A stretch of 64,000 nucleotides of DNA from Hoeflea_A sp965228435 (GTDB lineage Bacteria > Pseudomonadota > Alphaproteobacteria > Rhizobiales > Rhizobiaceae): contig OZ245818.1 of NCBI GenBank assembly GCA_965228435.1, positions 2,232,001 to 2,296,000 of the forward strand, in the 5' to 3' direction. The position numbers and the translations under genes were made by a program. This document shows positions 8,915 to 17,678 of the stretch, in pieces. How positions within the stretch are numbered: the stretch's first letter is position 1; every line of letters starts with the position of its first letter. Below the pieces are notes generated by a model, which did not search any database, had not been told where the DNA came from, and saw nothing but the letters and a program-made list of their open reading frames with translations.

Positions 8915-10447
8915 TTACTTGTAGATAAAGCCGACGACGCCGTGGTAGCGGCCATTCGGCAGGTCCGTCTGGGCCTTGCCGTAGATGCGGTTGACGCGGC
9001 TGAGGAAATAGGCTGCGCCATCGCTCGACGGATTGAGATTGTCGTCCGGCCGGGCCAGCTTGTTGCGAGCAACGGGCCTGACCAGATAGGGCGTGGCAAT
9101 GATTACCAGCTCGGTTTCGTTGCGGACGAAATCGCGGCTGCGGAACAGCGTGCCGAGGATCGGAATTTTCGACGCACCGGGCAATCCGCCCATGACCTGC
9201 CGGAGATCATCGCGAATGAGGCCGGCAATGACGATCGATCCGCCGGATGGCAGTTCCACCGCTGTCTCGGCTTCGCGCCGACGGATGCCATTGATGGTCA
9301 CGCCGCCAAGGCCGTTCGCACCGCTGAGCGTCACGCTGCCCTCGAAGGTCGGTTCCGAAACCTCGGTCCTGACCTTCAGGCTGATGCGCCCGGCCGACAG
9401 AACCACCGGGGTGAATTCGAGGCCGACACCATATTCCTTGGTTTCGTATTCGTAGGTAATGGTGCCGTCGCTGATGCTCTGCCCGGATACCGCCTGGAAC
9501 TCACCGCCGACGGCGAAGGCTGCGGCCTCACCGGAAATGGCCGTCAGCGTCGGTTCGGCGAGCGTTTTCATCACGCCAGCCTGCTCCATCGCGCGGACAT
9601 AGGCGTCGATGTTGTAGCTGCCGAGGTCAAACTGGCCGAGACCTGCGGTGTTGCTGAGAACCTTGCCCAGTCCAACCGGGTTGACCGACTGGAATGCGGT
9701 GCCGCCGTTGGCGCCGTTGAAGTAGGTGTTGAAACCGAGCTGCTTGAGGATCTGCCGACTGACTTCGGCGACCGTGACCTTCAGGGTCACCTGGTCCTCG
9801 CCCTCGATGTCCAGCAGGTTGATGATCTGCGACACCTGCCGCTGTTCGGCAAAGATTGCTGCGTCACCGCCATCGCCGATGGCCGTGATGTTTCGCGTCG
9901 TGGCTTCACCACCCTTGAGGAAGATGCCTGCAAGCTGGCTTGCCCGCGACGCATCCTGCGGCGTGCGCACGGAGCCGGTCAGCACGATGTTGTCGCTGAT
10001 GATCTCGACATTGATATCGGAGTCCGGAATGAAGCGCGCCAACTGCTTCTTCAGCCCGGTGATATCGCGTTCAACCGCGAGGTCGAGGCTGACGATCGGT
10101 GCGCCGCTCGCGCCAAACACGAAAATGTTGGTCTGGCCGACCGCCTTGCCGAAGATGTAAATCCGGCGGGACGATCGCGTCACCGCATCGGCGACGCTGG
10201 GATCGGCTACCAGGATATCGTGCGCATCGGCCGGAAGGTCGACGACGACCGCTTTGTTCAACCCGAGTTTGACGTCGCGGCTGACCCCGGCGCCCATCCG
10301 GCTGATGTTGATGGTCTGCTCATTGGCGCTGGCGACGCTGACAAGCGGGCCGATTGCGGTGGTCGCTGTCAGGACGGCCGTTGTGGTCGCTATCAGAGCC
10401 AGTTGACCGATGCCTGGCGCAATTGCGGATTTTCTAGATCTATGCAC
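8915..10447 (-). CDS. cpaC: Flp pilus outer-membrane secretin CpaC (RcpA)
   Basis: A 510-residue secretin that forms the outer-membrane channel for the Flp pilus. It has a signal peptide (about residues 1-41), a pilus-specific N-terminal domain (INISRMGAGVSRDVKLGLNK, then VAVADPSVADAV-like sequence), a BON-like segment (about 130-190), and the C-terminal secretin domain with VPVLSSAGRI-like beta strands, ETAVELPSGGSIVIAGLI and SKIPILGTLFRSRDF. It is preceded by cpaB (15 bp) and followed by cpaD. The separate plus-strand gene at 12736 encodes a stand-alone copy of this protein's N-terminal domain. Confidence 0.96.
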   Translation of the reverse strand: MHRSRKSAIAPGIGQLALIATTTAVLTATTAIGPLVSVASANEQTINISRMGAGVSRDVKLGLNKAVVVDLPADAHDILVADPSVADAVTRSSRRIYIFGKAVGQTNIFVFGASGAPIVSLDLAVERDITGLKKQLARFIPDSDINVEIISDNIVLTGSVRTPQDASRASQLAGIFLKGGEATTRNITAIGDGGDAAIFAEQRQVSQIINLLDIEGEDQVTLKVTVAEVSRQILKQLGFNTYFNGANGGTAFQSVNPVGLGKVLSNTAGLGQFDLGSYNIDAYVRAMEQAGVMKTLAEPTLTAISGEAAAFAVGGEFQAVSGQSISDGTITYEYETKEYGVGLEFTPVVLSAGRISLKVRTEVSEPTFEGSVTLSGANGLGGVTINGIRRREAETAVELPSGGSIVIAGLIRDDLRQVMGGLPGASKIPILGTLFRSRDFVRNETELVIIATPYLVRPVARNKLARPDDNLNPSSDGAAYFLSRVNRIYGKAQTDLPNGRYHGVVGFIYK

Positions 10448-10462
10448 TGAATTGTCCCCGGT

Positions 10463-11254
10463 CTACTTTGCTGCACCGATATTGATGATCTCGCCCGAAC
10501 GGATCAGCTGGATGGTCGATCCCCCGTCGCCACTCAGCAGGTAATTGGCCCCGCCGGTGTCGGCTTCCTGCACGTCAGCGACGCTGCGAAGCGCAAGCGT
10601 CAAACGCGCGGCCATTTGCTGAGCTACTGAAATGATCTGTGCCTGTTCCGGCGTCAGCTCGAGCGTTGCCGTCGATCCGACAGCCGTCTTGTTGCCTTCG
10701 TCATCTTCCTGGATGCGCTGGTCGATGGCGAGCACGCGGATGTTCGACAGGATGGTTTCCGTGAGGAACCCGGTTTCCTCATTCGACCGGACCATGATGA
10801 CATCGACACGGTCGTTGGGAAGGATGAAGCCACCGGCGCCGGTTGCAACGGATATCTCGGTCGAGACCGCCCGCTTGCCCGACGGCAGGATCGACGACAT
10901 GATCCTCGTGTCGGAATCAACAACCTTCTCGCCGCGGATCGGTTCTCCTTCGAAAACCGGGAGGCGGACGATGGAGCCGTTCAGTTCCTCAATGGCCTCC
11001 GGCCTGACGGACCTGGTAATGAACCCATCCGATACCGCGTCTTCAGGCCATTCCTGCCAGTCGAGATTGTCCTCGTTGAGCCGTGTACCGATCGGCATGC
11101 TGTTCGACGCCACCAGAACCTGATCAGTGGTGACGTCCTTGACGATGCGAATCGGCTGCTCGGCCTTTTGGTTGGAAATGTTCAACATAAGGTAGCCGGC
11201 CGCAACGGCGGCTACCAGCGCAATGGTCAATACTAAAATGCGTGCAGGCTTCAT
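10463..11254 (-). CDS. cpaB: Flp pilus assembly protein CpaB (RcpC)
   Basis: A 263-residue periplasmic protein anchored by an N-terminal membrane segment (ILVLTIALVAAVAAGYLML). It has the SAF/RcpC domain with VLVASNSMPIGTRLNEDNL (about residues 45-63) and a PNDRVDVIMV core. CpaB supports secretin function in Tad systems. I chose the ATG at 11254; the open frame extends 17 codons upstream without signal-like sequence. It is the first gene of the co-directional cpaBCDEF-tadBC run, and a perfect TTAA-N7-TTAA box lies about 90 bp upstream. Confidence 0.92.
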   Translation of the reverse strand: MKPARILVLTIALVAAVAAGYLMLNISNQKAEQPIRIVKDVTTDQVLVASNSMPIGTRLNEDNLDWQEWPEDAVSDGFITRSVRPEAIEELNGSIVRLPVFEGEPIRGEKVVDSDTRIMSSILPSGKRAVSTEISVATGAGGFILPNDRVDVIMVRSNEETGFLTETILSNIRVLAIDQRIQEDDEGNKTAVGSTATLELTPEQAQIISVAQQMAARLTLALRSVADVQEADTGGANYLLSGDGGSTIQLIRSGEIINIGAAK

Positions 11255-11343
11255 ACCGATACCCCAGGACACAGTTTTGCGTGTGCCCGGACAATGCGGC
11301 ATCAATCGTGTAATTATGGTTAATGCGGTGCTTACAATCGTGC

Positions 11344-11358
11344 TTAACGGGGAATTAA
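11344..11358. promoter_or_regulatory. Perfect CtrA-type box upstream of cpaB
   Basis: The 15-mer TTAACGGGGAATTAA matches the CtrA consensus TTAA-N7-TTAA exactly. It lies 90 bp upstream of the cpaB start, in the 180-bp gap between cpaA and cpaB. CtrA is the cell-cycle response regulator of alphaproteobacteria and is known to activate pilus genes in Caulobacter. A role here is inferred from site and position. Confidence 0.65.
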
Positions 11359-11434
11359 TTGCCCGGGGCCGAGGAGACCAGCACGGTTATCGGCGAGCCT
11401 TTGGCCCTTCTCTGCGACCGATCAGGACCATTGC

Positions 11435-11950
11435 TCACACCATTTGCTGGAGGGCGTAACGCGCCAGCTCTGTTGCTGGAAAGCAGATGAAACCGGCAAT
11501 GCCGATGGCAACACCATAAGGCACACCCAGCGCCGGATCGGTCAGGTGATTGAACATGCCCACGCGATTGACCACCAGCGCAAACCGGTCTGTCCGGGCG
11601 AGAACGATCAGCACGGTCAACAGGCCGCCGAACAGCGCCACATAGACCAGGAAATTGAAGAGATGAATGTTCAGGCCGAACCACAGCGCCACCGCTGTCA
11701 GAAGCTTGGCATCGCCACCGCCCATCAGACCGAAGCCGAACAGGGCAAAGCAGACGGCAAAAACGAGCGCTGCCGCGGCAAAATGCTGACCATAGACGCC
11801 CCAGGCCATTCCAGTGAAAGGCGCAATGACCACAAACGAAGCTATGAGGATGATCGAAACCCGGTTGGGGATCGTCATCGTGAACATGTCCGAGAACGCC
11901 GCATAGGCCAGACAAAGCGGGAAGATGACGATGATCGCGGCCACCAACAT
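11435..11950 (-). CDS. cpaA: Flp prepilin peptidase CpaA (TadV)
   Basis: A 171-residue polytopic membrane aspartyl protease (A24 family) that trims the leader of the Flp prepilin and TadE-like pseudopilins. Both catalytic aspartates are visible: Asp21 in AAFSDMFTMTIPNR, and Asp80 in the signature GGGDAKL. About five or six membrane segments fill the rest. It lies between flp and cpaB on the same strand, the normal order. The small size is typical of the CpaA/TadV subgroup, which lacks the methyltransferase domain of PilD. Confidence 0.94.
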   Translation of the reverse strand: MLVAAIIVIFPLCLAYAAFSDMFTMTIPNRVSIILIASFVVIAPFTGMAWGVYGQHFAAAALVFAVCFALFGFGLMGGGDAKLLTAVALWFGLNIHLFNFLVYVALFGGLLTVLIVLARTDRFALVVNRVGMFNHLTDPALGVPYGVAIGIAGFICFPATELARYALQQMV

Positions 11951-12036
11951 GTGTTCTCTCCGTTATCGCGAGATCCAGGATAGTCCTGGACCGGTCCCGG
12001 CGGGCACCAAGCGCGATACCGCACCGCTAGAAACAG

Positions 12037-12068
12037 AAAACTGCCCGACCAGACGGCCGGACAGTTTT
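12037..12068 (-). terminator. Intrinsic terminator downstream of flp
   Basis: An 11-bp stem (12037-12047 with 12058-12068, one mismatch) closed by a 10-nt loop. Read on the minus strand it ends in CAGTTTTCTGTTT. It lies about 70 bp after the flp stop codon, so most flp transcripts would end here and cpaA would be expressed separately or by read-through. This is common for the highly expressed pilin gene. Confidence 0.75.
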
Positions 12069-12138
12069 GTCTTGTGTCTCGCGCCAGAAGCGGGCGAGAA
12101 GGGCAGGGCGTCGCGAAGTTGCTGAACGCCCAGCTTGA

Positions 12139-12315
12139 TTAGCTCTGTGCCTTGTTCAGCTCGGTGCTGATCTTGTTGAAGGTTTCTTCAAGCTCGTTAC
12201 CGACGAGCGAAGCACTGGCGATCAGGGCAACAGCGATCAGAGCGGCGATCAGGCCATATTCGATGGCGGTCGCGCCGGATTCGTCCTTGAGAAAACGTGC
12301 GAAAATCTTGGTCAT
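12139..12315 (-). CDS. flp: Flp/PilA major pilin subunit
   Basis: A 58-residue prepilin. The sequence has a basic leader (MTKIFARFLKDESG) and then ATAIEYGLIAALIAVALIA, the Flp motif with Glu at +5 after the Gly14/Ala15 cleavage site and an adjacent Tyr. A short hydrophilic C-terminus follows (FNKISTELNKAQS). CpaA would process it and the TadABC machine would polymerise it. A good AAGGAG site (about 12323-12328) precedes the ATG at 12315. A terminator follows. The gene is easily missed because of its size. Confidence 0.95.
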   Translation of the reverse strand: MTKIFARFLKDESGATAIEYGLIAALIAVALIASASLVGNELEETFNKISTELNKAQS

Positions 12316-12735
12316 TGGAATACTCCTTGCTCCACGTGTTTGTTCAGCACAGCCGTCAACTTGTTGTTCGTTGATCGGATGCTCGCAACCTAAACACCAG
12401 GCTTTGAGATCTACTTAAGAAATACGGTTACCAAAGCCTTGCGCAAAAAAGCGCCCAACTGTGGTGAACGCGGGCTTAATCGCTGACGCTCTCTTTTGGG
12501 AGTTTCCCAGGCCCCAAGCGGACCGGCCCCACCGAGCGGGTTTCCGCAAGACATTATATATATAGGGCGAGGCCATTGAACTTTCACGCCCGCTGTAAAG
12601 ACGTGCGCCGGTTTCTGACGCCACAAGGCCGATCCGCATTGCCCTGCCCTCGCTTTCCGCCGACCCGTTAATGGTTCATTCACCATTCCGGGCGAGTTTA
12701 TGGCGAACTTATTGGCACGGCACGAGGAGCACGCC
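12316..12735. promoter_or_regulatory. 420-bp divergent regulatory region between flp and the pilin-accessory module
   Basis: No gene is visible here. The segment must carry the promoters for flp (-) and for the plus-strand module that starts at 12736. An AT-rich stretch at 12552-12564 gives a TATAAT-like -10 on the minus strand, though no good -35 partner. A near match to a CtrA box (TTAA-N7-TTCA) lies at 12668-12682, 54 bp before the plus-strand start. Confidence 0.5.
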
Positions 12736-13140
12736 ATGACCCGCCTGTCCGGACTAGCATACCTTTCGAAATCACTTCGCGGACCGGCTCTTGCGGTGGC
12801 GCTCTGCGGCGTTGCCGTTTCGGGGGCGTTGGCGGAAAATATTCGGGTCGACCTCGATTACGCCCGCGTCATCAAACTGGATCGGGCGGTCAGCCGCGTC
12901 ATTATCGGCAATGCCGATATTGCCGATGCGGCCGTCAGCGATTCGCAGACCATCGTCCTGACCGGCAAGCGCTTTGGCACGACCAACCTGGTCATCCTCG
13001 ACAAGGACGGCAATGCGATCGTCGATGAGCGTGTGCTTGTGTCGCTGGAAACCAAGAACACGGTGCGCGAGTACCGCCAGGATGAGCGCCACGTTCTCAC
13101 CTGCACGCCGGACTGCGAAAACCTGGATCTGCCGGAATAA
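12736..13140 (+). CDS. Stand-alone pilus-assembly (secretin N-terminal-type) domain protein
   Basis: A 134-residue exported protein. After a signal peptide (cleaved near GALA-EN, about residue 34), the body resembles the N-terminal domain of CpaC-type secretins: IRVDLDYARVIKLDRAVSRV, IIGNADIADAAV, then IVLTGKRFGTTNLVILDKDG. No secretin channel domain follows. A pair of cysteines near the C-terminus (TCTPDCENL) is a feature that full-length CpaC here lacks. The ATG at 12736 has GAGGAG upstream; an ATG 12 codons earlier is less likely. It precedes two TadE-like genes, so a role as periplasmic pilus accessory is inferred. Confidence 0.8.
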   Translation: MTRLSGLAYLSKSLRGPALAVALCGVAVSGALAENIRVDLDYARVIKLDRAVSRVIIGNADIADAAVSDSQTIVLTGKRFGTTNLVILDKDGNAIVDERVLVSLETKNTVREYRQDERHVLTCTPDCENLDLPE

Positions 13141-13262
13141 GTCCTCGAATTTGTTGGTAAATGGCGGCCAAACGGGTGCCGAGTTAATCCAATTCATTTC
13201 GGATACGGATTGGTAACGCATATCCACTACACTGACCGCACTGGTACACTATTGGGGAAACC

Positions 13263-13886
13263 ATGCGGATCCTGAAACATCAGCGGCGTCGCCAAGCCGA
13301 CTCCAAGTCGGCTGAGGGATGGTTGCGCCGGTTTCGCCGCAACAAGGACGGCAGCGCGGCGATCGAATTCGCTGTTCTGGCCATCCCGTTTTTCTTGCTG
13401 GTTTTCGCAATTATCGAAACCTGCGTGGCCTTCGCCGCCGAGCAGACGCTGAACTATGCCGTGGATCGGATGGGTCGCAAATTGCGAACCGGCCAGATCA
13501 CGTTCAACAGCACCCCGCCGGCAACGACCGACATGACGGAAGCGCAGTTCAAGACCGAATTCTGCAATCAGCTCTCGATCATGATCGCCTGCGGGGTCGA
13601 CGTGAATTCCCGGTTGTTCCTGGATCTCAAATCATACGCCTCGTTTGGCGCCATGCCGAAAAAGGTCCCGCGTCAGACGGGTACCTATGGCGACCTGGAC
13701 ACCAGTGGTTTCGCCTTCAGCCCCGGTGGATCCGCGTCGATCAACATGTTTCGGGCGTTCTACAAATGGCGCGTGACGGCCGATCTCGTCCGCCCCTATG
13801 TCACCAATATTCGCAGCGGCGGCACGCTGCCGGAATATTATCTGATCGTCGCCACGACGGCCTACCGGAACGAAGCCTATGAATAG
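13263..13886 (+). CDS. TadE-family pilus protein (pseudopilin-like)
   Basis: A 207-residue TadE-like protein. A basic cytoplasmic leader ends in KDG at residues 28-30. A prepilin-like hydrophobic helix follows (SAAIEFAVLAIPFFLLVFAI), with Glu at +5 of the mature end, so CpaA may process it. The rest is a periplasmic domain of about 140 residues with a Cys pair (FCNQLSIMIACGVD). TadE proteins are minor pilins or pseudopilins needed for Flp pilus assembly. A GGGGAA site precedes the ATG. The stop overlaps the next gene by 8 bp. Confidence 0.88.
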   Translation: MRILKHQRRRQADSKSAEGWLRRFRRNKDGSAAIEFAVLAIPFFLLVFAIIETCVAFAAEQTLNYAVDRMGRKLRTGQITFNSTPPATTDMTEAQFKTEFCNQLSIMIACGVDVNSRLFLDLKSYASFGAMPKKVPRQTGTYGDLDTSGFAFSPGGSASINMFRAFYKWRVTADLVRPYVTNIRSGGTLPEYYLIVATTAYRNEAYE

Positions 13887-14496
13887 GCGATTTCGGCGTT
13901 CACTGGTTCGCGCTCTGCGCTTCGGGTCCGGTCGGATTGCCGGGCGCACGCCTCGGCGCATCCGCTCGATGCTGCGAGACCGCAAGGGTGTCGGCGCGGT
14001 GGAATTCGCCTTCGTCGCACCGCTGCTGGTGCTGATGTATATCGGTGCTGTCGAGATTTCGGTGGCACTCTCGGTGGATACGAAGGTGTCGCGCGCCGGC
14101 AACATCACCCTCGACCTGATCACGCAGGGCACAACCATCACCAAGTCCGACATGGCTGATCTGGTTGATGTTGCCGAGGCCATCCTGGCGCCTTTCGATG
14201 GAAGCAACATCGTCCTGACCTTCACCGGGATCCGGGTCGATGCTTCGACCAACGCCAAAGTGGATTGGTCGTGGAAGAGCGACAACACGACCCCGTATCC
14301 GAAGAACACTACGATCACCATCCCGACGGGATTGCGGATTGCCGATTCCTATTATGTGCGCAGTGAAATCACCAACACGCACAGCCTGATAACTTCCTAT
14401 CAGTTCATGGGCAGTTCCATGGCATCGATCGGCATGAACGAGACCTACTACATGCGCCCACGCCTCGGCTCGGATCTCGATTGCACCGACTGCTGA
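13879..14496 (+). CDS. TadE/TadG-family pilus protein, second copy
   Basis: A 205-residue protein of the same type as its upstream neighbour. It has a basic leader of about 37 residues, then GVGAVEFAFVAPLLVLMYIG (residues 37-56), the TadE hydrophobic motif with Glu at +5. The periplasmic domain ends in LDCTDC, a terminal Cys pair. It overlaps the preceding gene by 8 bp, so the two are translationally coupled and probably act together as minor pilins. A large von Willebrand-type TadG is not present in the window. Confidence 0.87.
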   Translation: MNRRFRRSLVRALRFGSGRIAGRTPRRIRSMLRDRKGVGAVEFAFVAPLLVLMYIGAVEISVALSVDTKVSRAGNITLDLITQGTTITKSDMADLVDVAEAILAPFDGSNIVLTFTGIRVDASTNAKVDWSWKSDNTTPYPKNTTITIPTGLRIADSYYVRSEITNTHSLITSYQFMGSSMASIGMNETYYMRPRLGSDLDCTDC

Positions 14497-14586
14497 CGCA
14501 GCATCCCTTATACCGAACATTTTCGGCTTGTGACTCGCCCCGCCAACCCATAGTTTGACCGAACTTTCGTTCGAACAGGGGACCCC

Positions 14587-15807
14587 ATGCCACGCGCGAT
14601 CATCTTGCTGCTGGATTCCTTCGGTATCGGCGGCGCACCGGATGCACATGTGTTCGGCGACGCCGGCGCCAACACACTCGGCCATATCGCCGAACAATGC
14701 GCTGCGGGCCTTGGAGACCGTGAGGGGCTGCGCAGCGGTCCTTTGGCGCTGCCCAACCTGACTTCGCTCGGCCTGGTGCAGGCGGCGCGGCTGGCAACCC
14801 GGCAAACCCCGTACGGCATGGACGACGAAATGGAACCGCTGGGACGATATGCCTGCGCGACAGAAGTGTCGAAGGGCAAGGACACGCCGTCGGGACACTG
14901 GGAAATCGCCGGCGTACCGGTTCCATTCGAATGGGGCTATTTCCCGGAGGAAGAACCGACATTTCCGCCGGAGCTTCTCGAACAGATCATCGAGCACGGT
15001 GATCTCCCGGGCAGTCTGGCCAACTGCCATGCATCCGGAACCCAGGTCATTGCCCAGCTCGGCATGGAGCATATCCAAAGCGGCAAACCGATATTCTACA
15101 CCTCAGCAGACAGCGTGTTCCAGATCGCGGTGCATGAAACGCATTTCGGCCTGGAACGGCTCTACAATCTTTGCCACCTGGTGCGAAAACTGATCGATCC
15201 GTTGAATATCGGCCGGGTTATCGCCCGTCCCTTCGTCGGCGAAACCCCGGAGGATTTCAAGCGCACCGGCAATCGCCGCGACTATTCCGTGCCGCCGCCG
15301 GAGCCAACCGTGCTCGACCGGGTCTGCAGGGCCGGGCGCATGGTGATCGCTGTCGGCAAGGTGAGTGATATCTTCGCCCATCAGGGCATCAGCGAAATGC
15401 GCAAGGCCGAAGGCAACGAGGCCCTGTTCAACAGGACGCTCGAGGCGCTTGATCACGCCGGCGACGGTGATCTGGTCTTCACCAATTTTGTCGATTTCGA
15501 CACCCTCTACGGGCACCGGCGCGATGTCGCGGGCTATGCCGCTGCACTGGAGCATTTCGACACCAGGCTGCCGGAGATCGCCCGCAAGCTCAAACAGGAC
15601 GACCTGGTGGTGATCACCGCCGATCACGGATGTGATCCGACCTGGCGCGGCAGCGACCACACCCGCGAACGCGTACCGGTGCTGATGTTCGGTTCGACCG
15701 TCGCCGCCGGTTCGGCCGGTGTGCGTGACACGTTCGCGGATATCGGCGAAAGCATCGCACAGCATCTCGGCCTGCCCCCGGGTCCGCATGGAAGGAGTTT
15801 TCTTTGA
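14587..15807 (+). CDS. deoB: Phosphopentomutase
   Basis: A 406-residue alkaline-phosphatase-superfamily mutase that converts (deoxy)ribose 1-phosphate to (deoxy)ribose 5-phosphate, linking nucleoside phosphorolysis to central metabolism. Metal-ligand motifs are intact: DSFGIGGAPD at residues 10-19, KGKDTPSGHWE at 96-106, and ADHGCDPTWRGSDHTRE from residue 345. It is the first gene of the deoB-add-upp set; its product receives sugar phosphates made by DeoA and PunA encoded a few kb away. Its stop overlaps the TTG start of add. Confidence 0.97.
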   Translation: MPRAIILLLDSFGIGGAPDAHVFGDAGANTLGHIAEQCAAGLGDREGLRSGPLALPNLTSLGLVQAARLATRQTPYGMDDEMEPLGRYACATEVSKGKDTPSGHWEIAGVPVPFEWGYFPEEEPTFPPELLEQIIEHGDLPGSLANCHASGTQVIAQLGMEHIQSGKPIFYTSADSVFQIAVHETHFGLERLYNLCHLVRKLIDPLNIGRVIARPFVGETPEDFKRTGNRRDYSVPPPEPTVLDRVCRAGRMVIAVGKVSDIFAHQGISEMRKAEGNEALFNRTLEALDHAGDGDLVFTNFVDFDTLYGHRRDVAGYAAALEHFDTRLPEIARKLKQDDLVVITADHGCDPTWRGSDHTRERVPVLMFGSTVAAGSAGVRDTFADIGESIAQHLGLPPGPHGRSFL

Positions 15808-16772
15808 CCGCCCACATTCCAAAAGCCGAATTGCACTGTCATATCGAAGGTGCGGCTTCAACCGCGCTGGTGCGCGCCCAGGCGGCCAAGTACGGCGCCG
15901 ATATCGACCATGCGATCGATGGCGATCGCTACAAGTGGCACGATTTCACCAGCTTCCTGGCCGCTTACGATGCCGCCGCCGGCCTGTTTCGCAGCGAAGA
16001 AGACTATGCGCTGCTGGCTGAAACCTATCTGAGTTCAATCGCCGAAGAGGGGGCGATCTACAGCGAGATCTTCGTTTCTCCTGACCATGCAAGATTGACC
16101 GGCCTGTCTCCCGAAGCCTATCTGAACGGCCTCTGCGAGGGAATCCGCCGTGCCCGTGACGCACACGGTATCGAAGGGCGCATCATCATCACCTGCGTTC
16201 GGCATTTCGGTGCGGACCAGGCTTTGGAAGTTGCGCGCTATGCGGCCAGCAGGCCGCACGAGCTGGTAACCGGTTTTGGCATGGGCGGTGAGGAACGCAT
16301 GGGATCGCATGCCGATTTCGCCCGGGCTTTCGATATCGCCCGCGATGCCGGATTGGGGATCACCACCCATGCCGGGGAACTGGTGGGCGCCGAAAGCGTC
16401 ACCGACGCACTCGACCATGTGCGGCCATCGCGGATCGGACACGGCGTTCGGTCAATCGAGGATCCTGCGGTGGTTGAGCGGTTGGCGGATGGCGGTGTGG
16501 TGCTGGAGGTCTGCCCCGGTTCGAACGTGTCGCTCAAGGTATTCGAAAATCATCAGGCCCATCCGTTGCTGCGTCTGCGCGACGCAGGGGTCAAGGTCAC
16601 GCTGAATTCAGATGACCCGCCGCATTTCGACACGACATTGGGCAAGGAATACGCCATGGGACGGGAGGCCTTCGGCCTGTCGGACACCGAGCTTGTGGAT
16701 ATGACGCGCACGGCTCTCAATGCGGCCTTCGTGGACGAGGAGACCCGGCGCGCGCTGCTCGCAAAGCTGTGA
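15804..16772 (+). CDS. add: Adenosine deaminase
   Basis: A 322-residue zinc hydrolase that turns adenosine into inosine (and deoxyadenosine into deoxyinosine) for purine salvage. The active-site residues are present: HCH at 11-13, THAGE with His189 and Glu192, RIGHG with His213, and NSDDPPHF with Asp270/Asp271. The start is TTG at 15804, overlapping the deoB stop (TTGA), with GGAAGGAG about 5 bases upstream, so translation is probably coupled. Inosine made here would feed PunA. Confidence 0.95.
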   Translation: MTAHIPKAELHCHIEGAASTALVRAQAAKYGADIDHAIDGDRYKWHDFTSFLAAYDAAAGLFRSEEDYALLAETYLSSIAEEGAIYSEIFVSPDHARLTGLSPEAYLNGLCEGIRRARDAHGIEGRIIITCVRHFGADQALEVARYAASRPHELVTGFGMGGEERMGSHADFARAFDIARDAGLGITTHAGELVGAESVTDALDHVRPSRIGHGVRSIEDPAVVERLADGGVVLEVCPGSNVSLKVFENHQAHPLLRLRDAGVKVTLNSDDPPHFDTTLGKEYAMGREAFGLSDTELVDMTRTALNAAFVDEETRRALLAKL

Positions 16773-16778
16773 CAAAAC

Positions 16779-16793
16779 CGCGCCTGAGGCGCG
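16779..16793 (+). other. Short GC hairpin after add
   Basis: A perfect 6-bp stem cgcgcc/ggcgcg with a TGA loop, 7 bp after the add stop. There is no T-run, so it is a poor intrinsic terminator. It may stabilise the 3' end or partly separate upp from deoB-add. Confidence 0.35.
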
Positions 16794-16872
16794 ATTGCAG
16801 CCTTGGGCGGGTTGCCGCCTCGCCGGCCGGAATGCAAAAATGACGGCCGCACCAAACAAAGGATAAAAAGCC

Positions 16873-17502
16873 ATGGACGGCGTCACCGTCATCGACCATC
16901 CCCTTGTCCAGCACAAGCTGACGATCATGCGCAAGAAGGAGACCTCGACGGCGAGTTTCCGACGGCTGCTCAGGGAAATCTCGACCCTGCTTTGCTACGA
17001 GGTGACGCGGGAACTGGACCTGACGACGGAAACCATCGAAACGCCGCTTGAGGAAATGGATGCGCCGGTGCTTGCTGGCAAGAAGCTGGTTTTCGCGTCA
17101 ATCCTGCGGGCCGGAAACGGGTTGCTGGAGGGAATGCTGGACCTGGTTCCGTCCGCCCGGGTCGCCCATATCGGCCTCTATCGCGATCACGATACCCTGG
17201 AAGCGATCGAATACTACTTCAAGGCGCCGGAAGATATCAGTGACCGGCTGGTGATCGTTGTCGATCCAATGCTGGCGACCGCCAATTCTTCGATCTCGGC
17301 AGTGGAGAAGCTGAAGGATCGCGGCGCCCACAACATTCGCTTCCTGTGCCTGCTTGCAGCCCCGGAAGGCGTCAAGGCATTTCGCAACGCCCACCCGGAC
17401 GTACCGATCTTCACCGCGTCCATCGACAGCCATCTCAATGAGAAGGGCTATATCGTTCCGGGCCTCGGAGATGCCGGCGACCGGATGTACGGAACCAAAT
17501 AG
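16873..17502 (+). CDS. upp: Uracil phosphoribosyltransferase
   Basis: A 209-residue enzyme that makes UMP from uracil and PRPP. The PRPP-binding loop reads VIVVDPMLATANSS (about residues 132-145), and the C-terminal uracil-binding segment GYIVPGLGDAGDRMYGTK is complete. It lies 100 bp after add and completes a plus-strand salvage set. Uracil would come from uridine cleavage by the DeoA/phosphorylase activities of the opposite-strand operon. Confidence 0.97.
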   Translation: MDGVTVIDHPLVQHKLTIMRKKETSTASFRRLLREISTLLCYEVTRELDLTTETIETPLEEMDAPVLAGKKLVFASILRAGNGLLEGMLDLVPSARVAHIGLYRDHDTLEAIEYYFKAPEDISDRLVIVVDPMLATANSSISAVEKLKDRGAHNIRFLCLLAAPEGVKAFRNAHPDVPIFTASIDSHLNEKGYIVPGLGDAGDRMYGTK

Positions 17503-17678
17503 CCGTCGTTAACGCTTTCTTTACCAATCCGCCAGTCGGAACGGGTGCCCGGGCACGTTCTTACGCCCTGTTAGCTTTGTGCTGCTTTTATCGAGCCTTC
17601 ATCGTGAGGTGAGAAATCGGGCGAGGCGCTAACGGCGCCACCCGGATGTGTCTTGCCTGCCAAACGGGGCCCGATGCC

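Noticed and set aside
8942..10450. Long plus-strand open frame of about 500 codons
   Set aside because: It is antisense to cpaC, which has clear family motifs. The frame has no recognisable domain and reflects high-GC codon bias.
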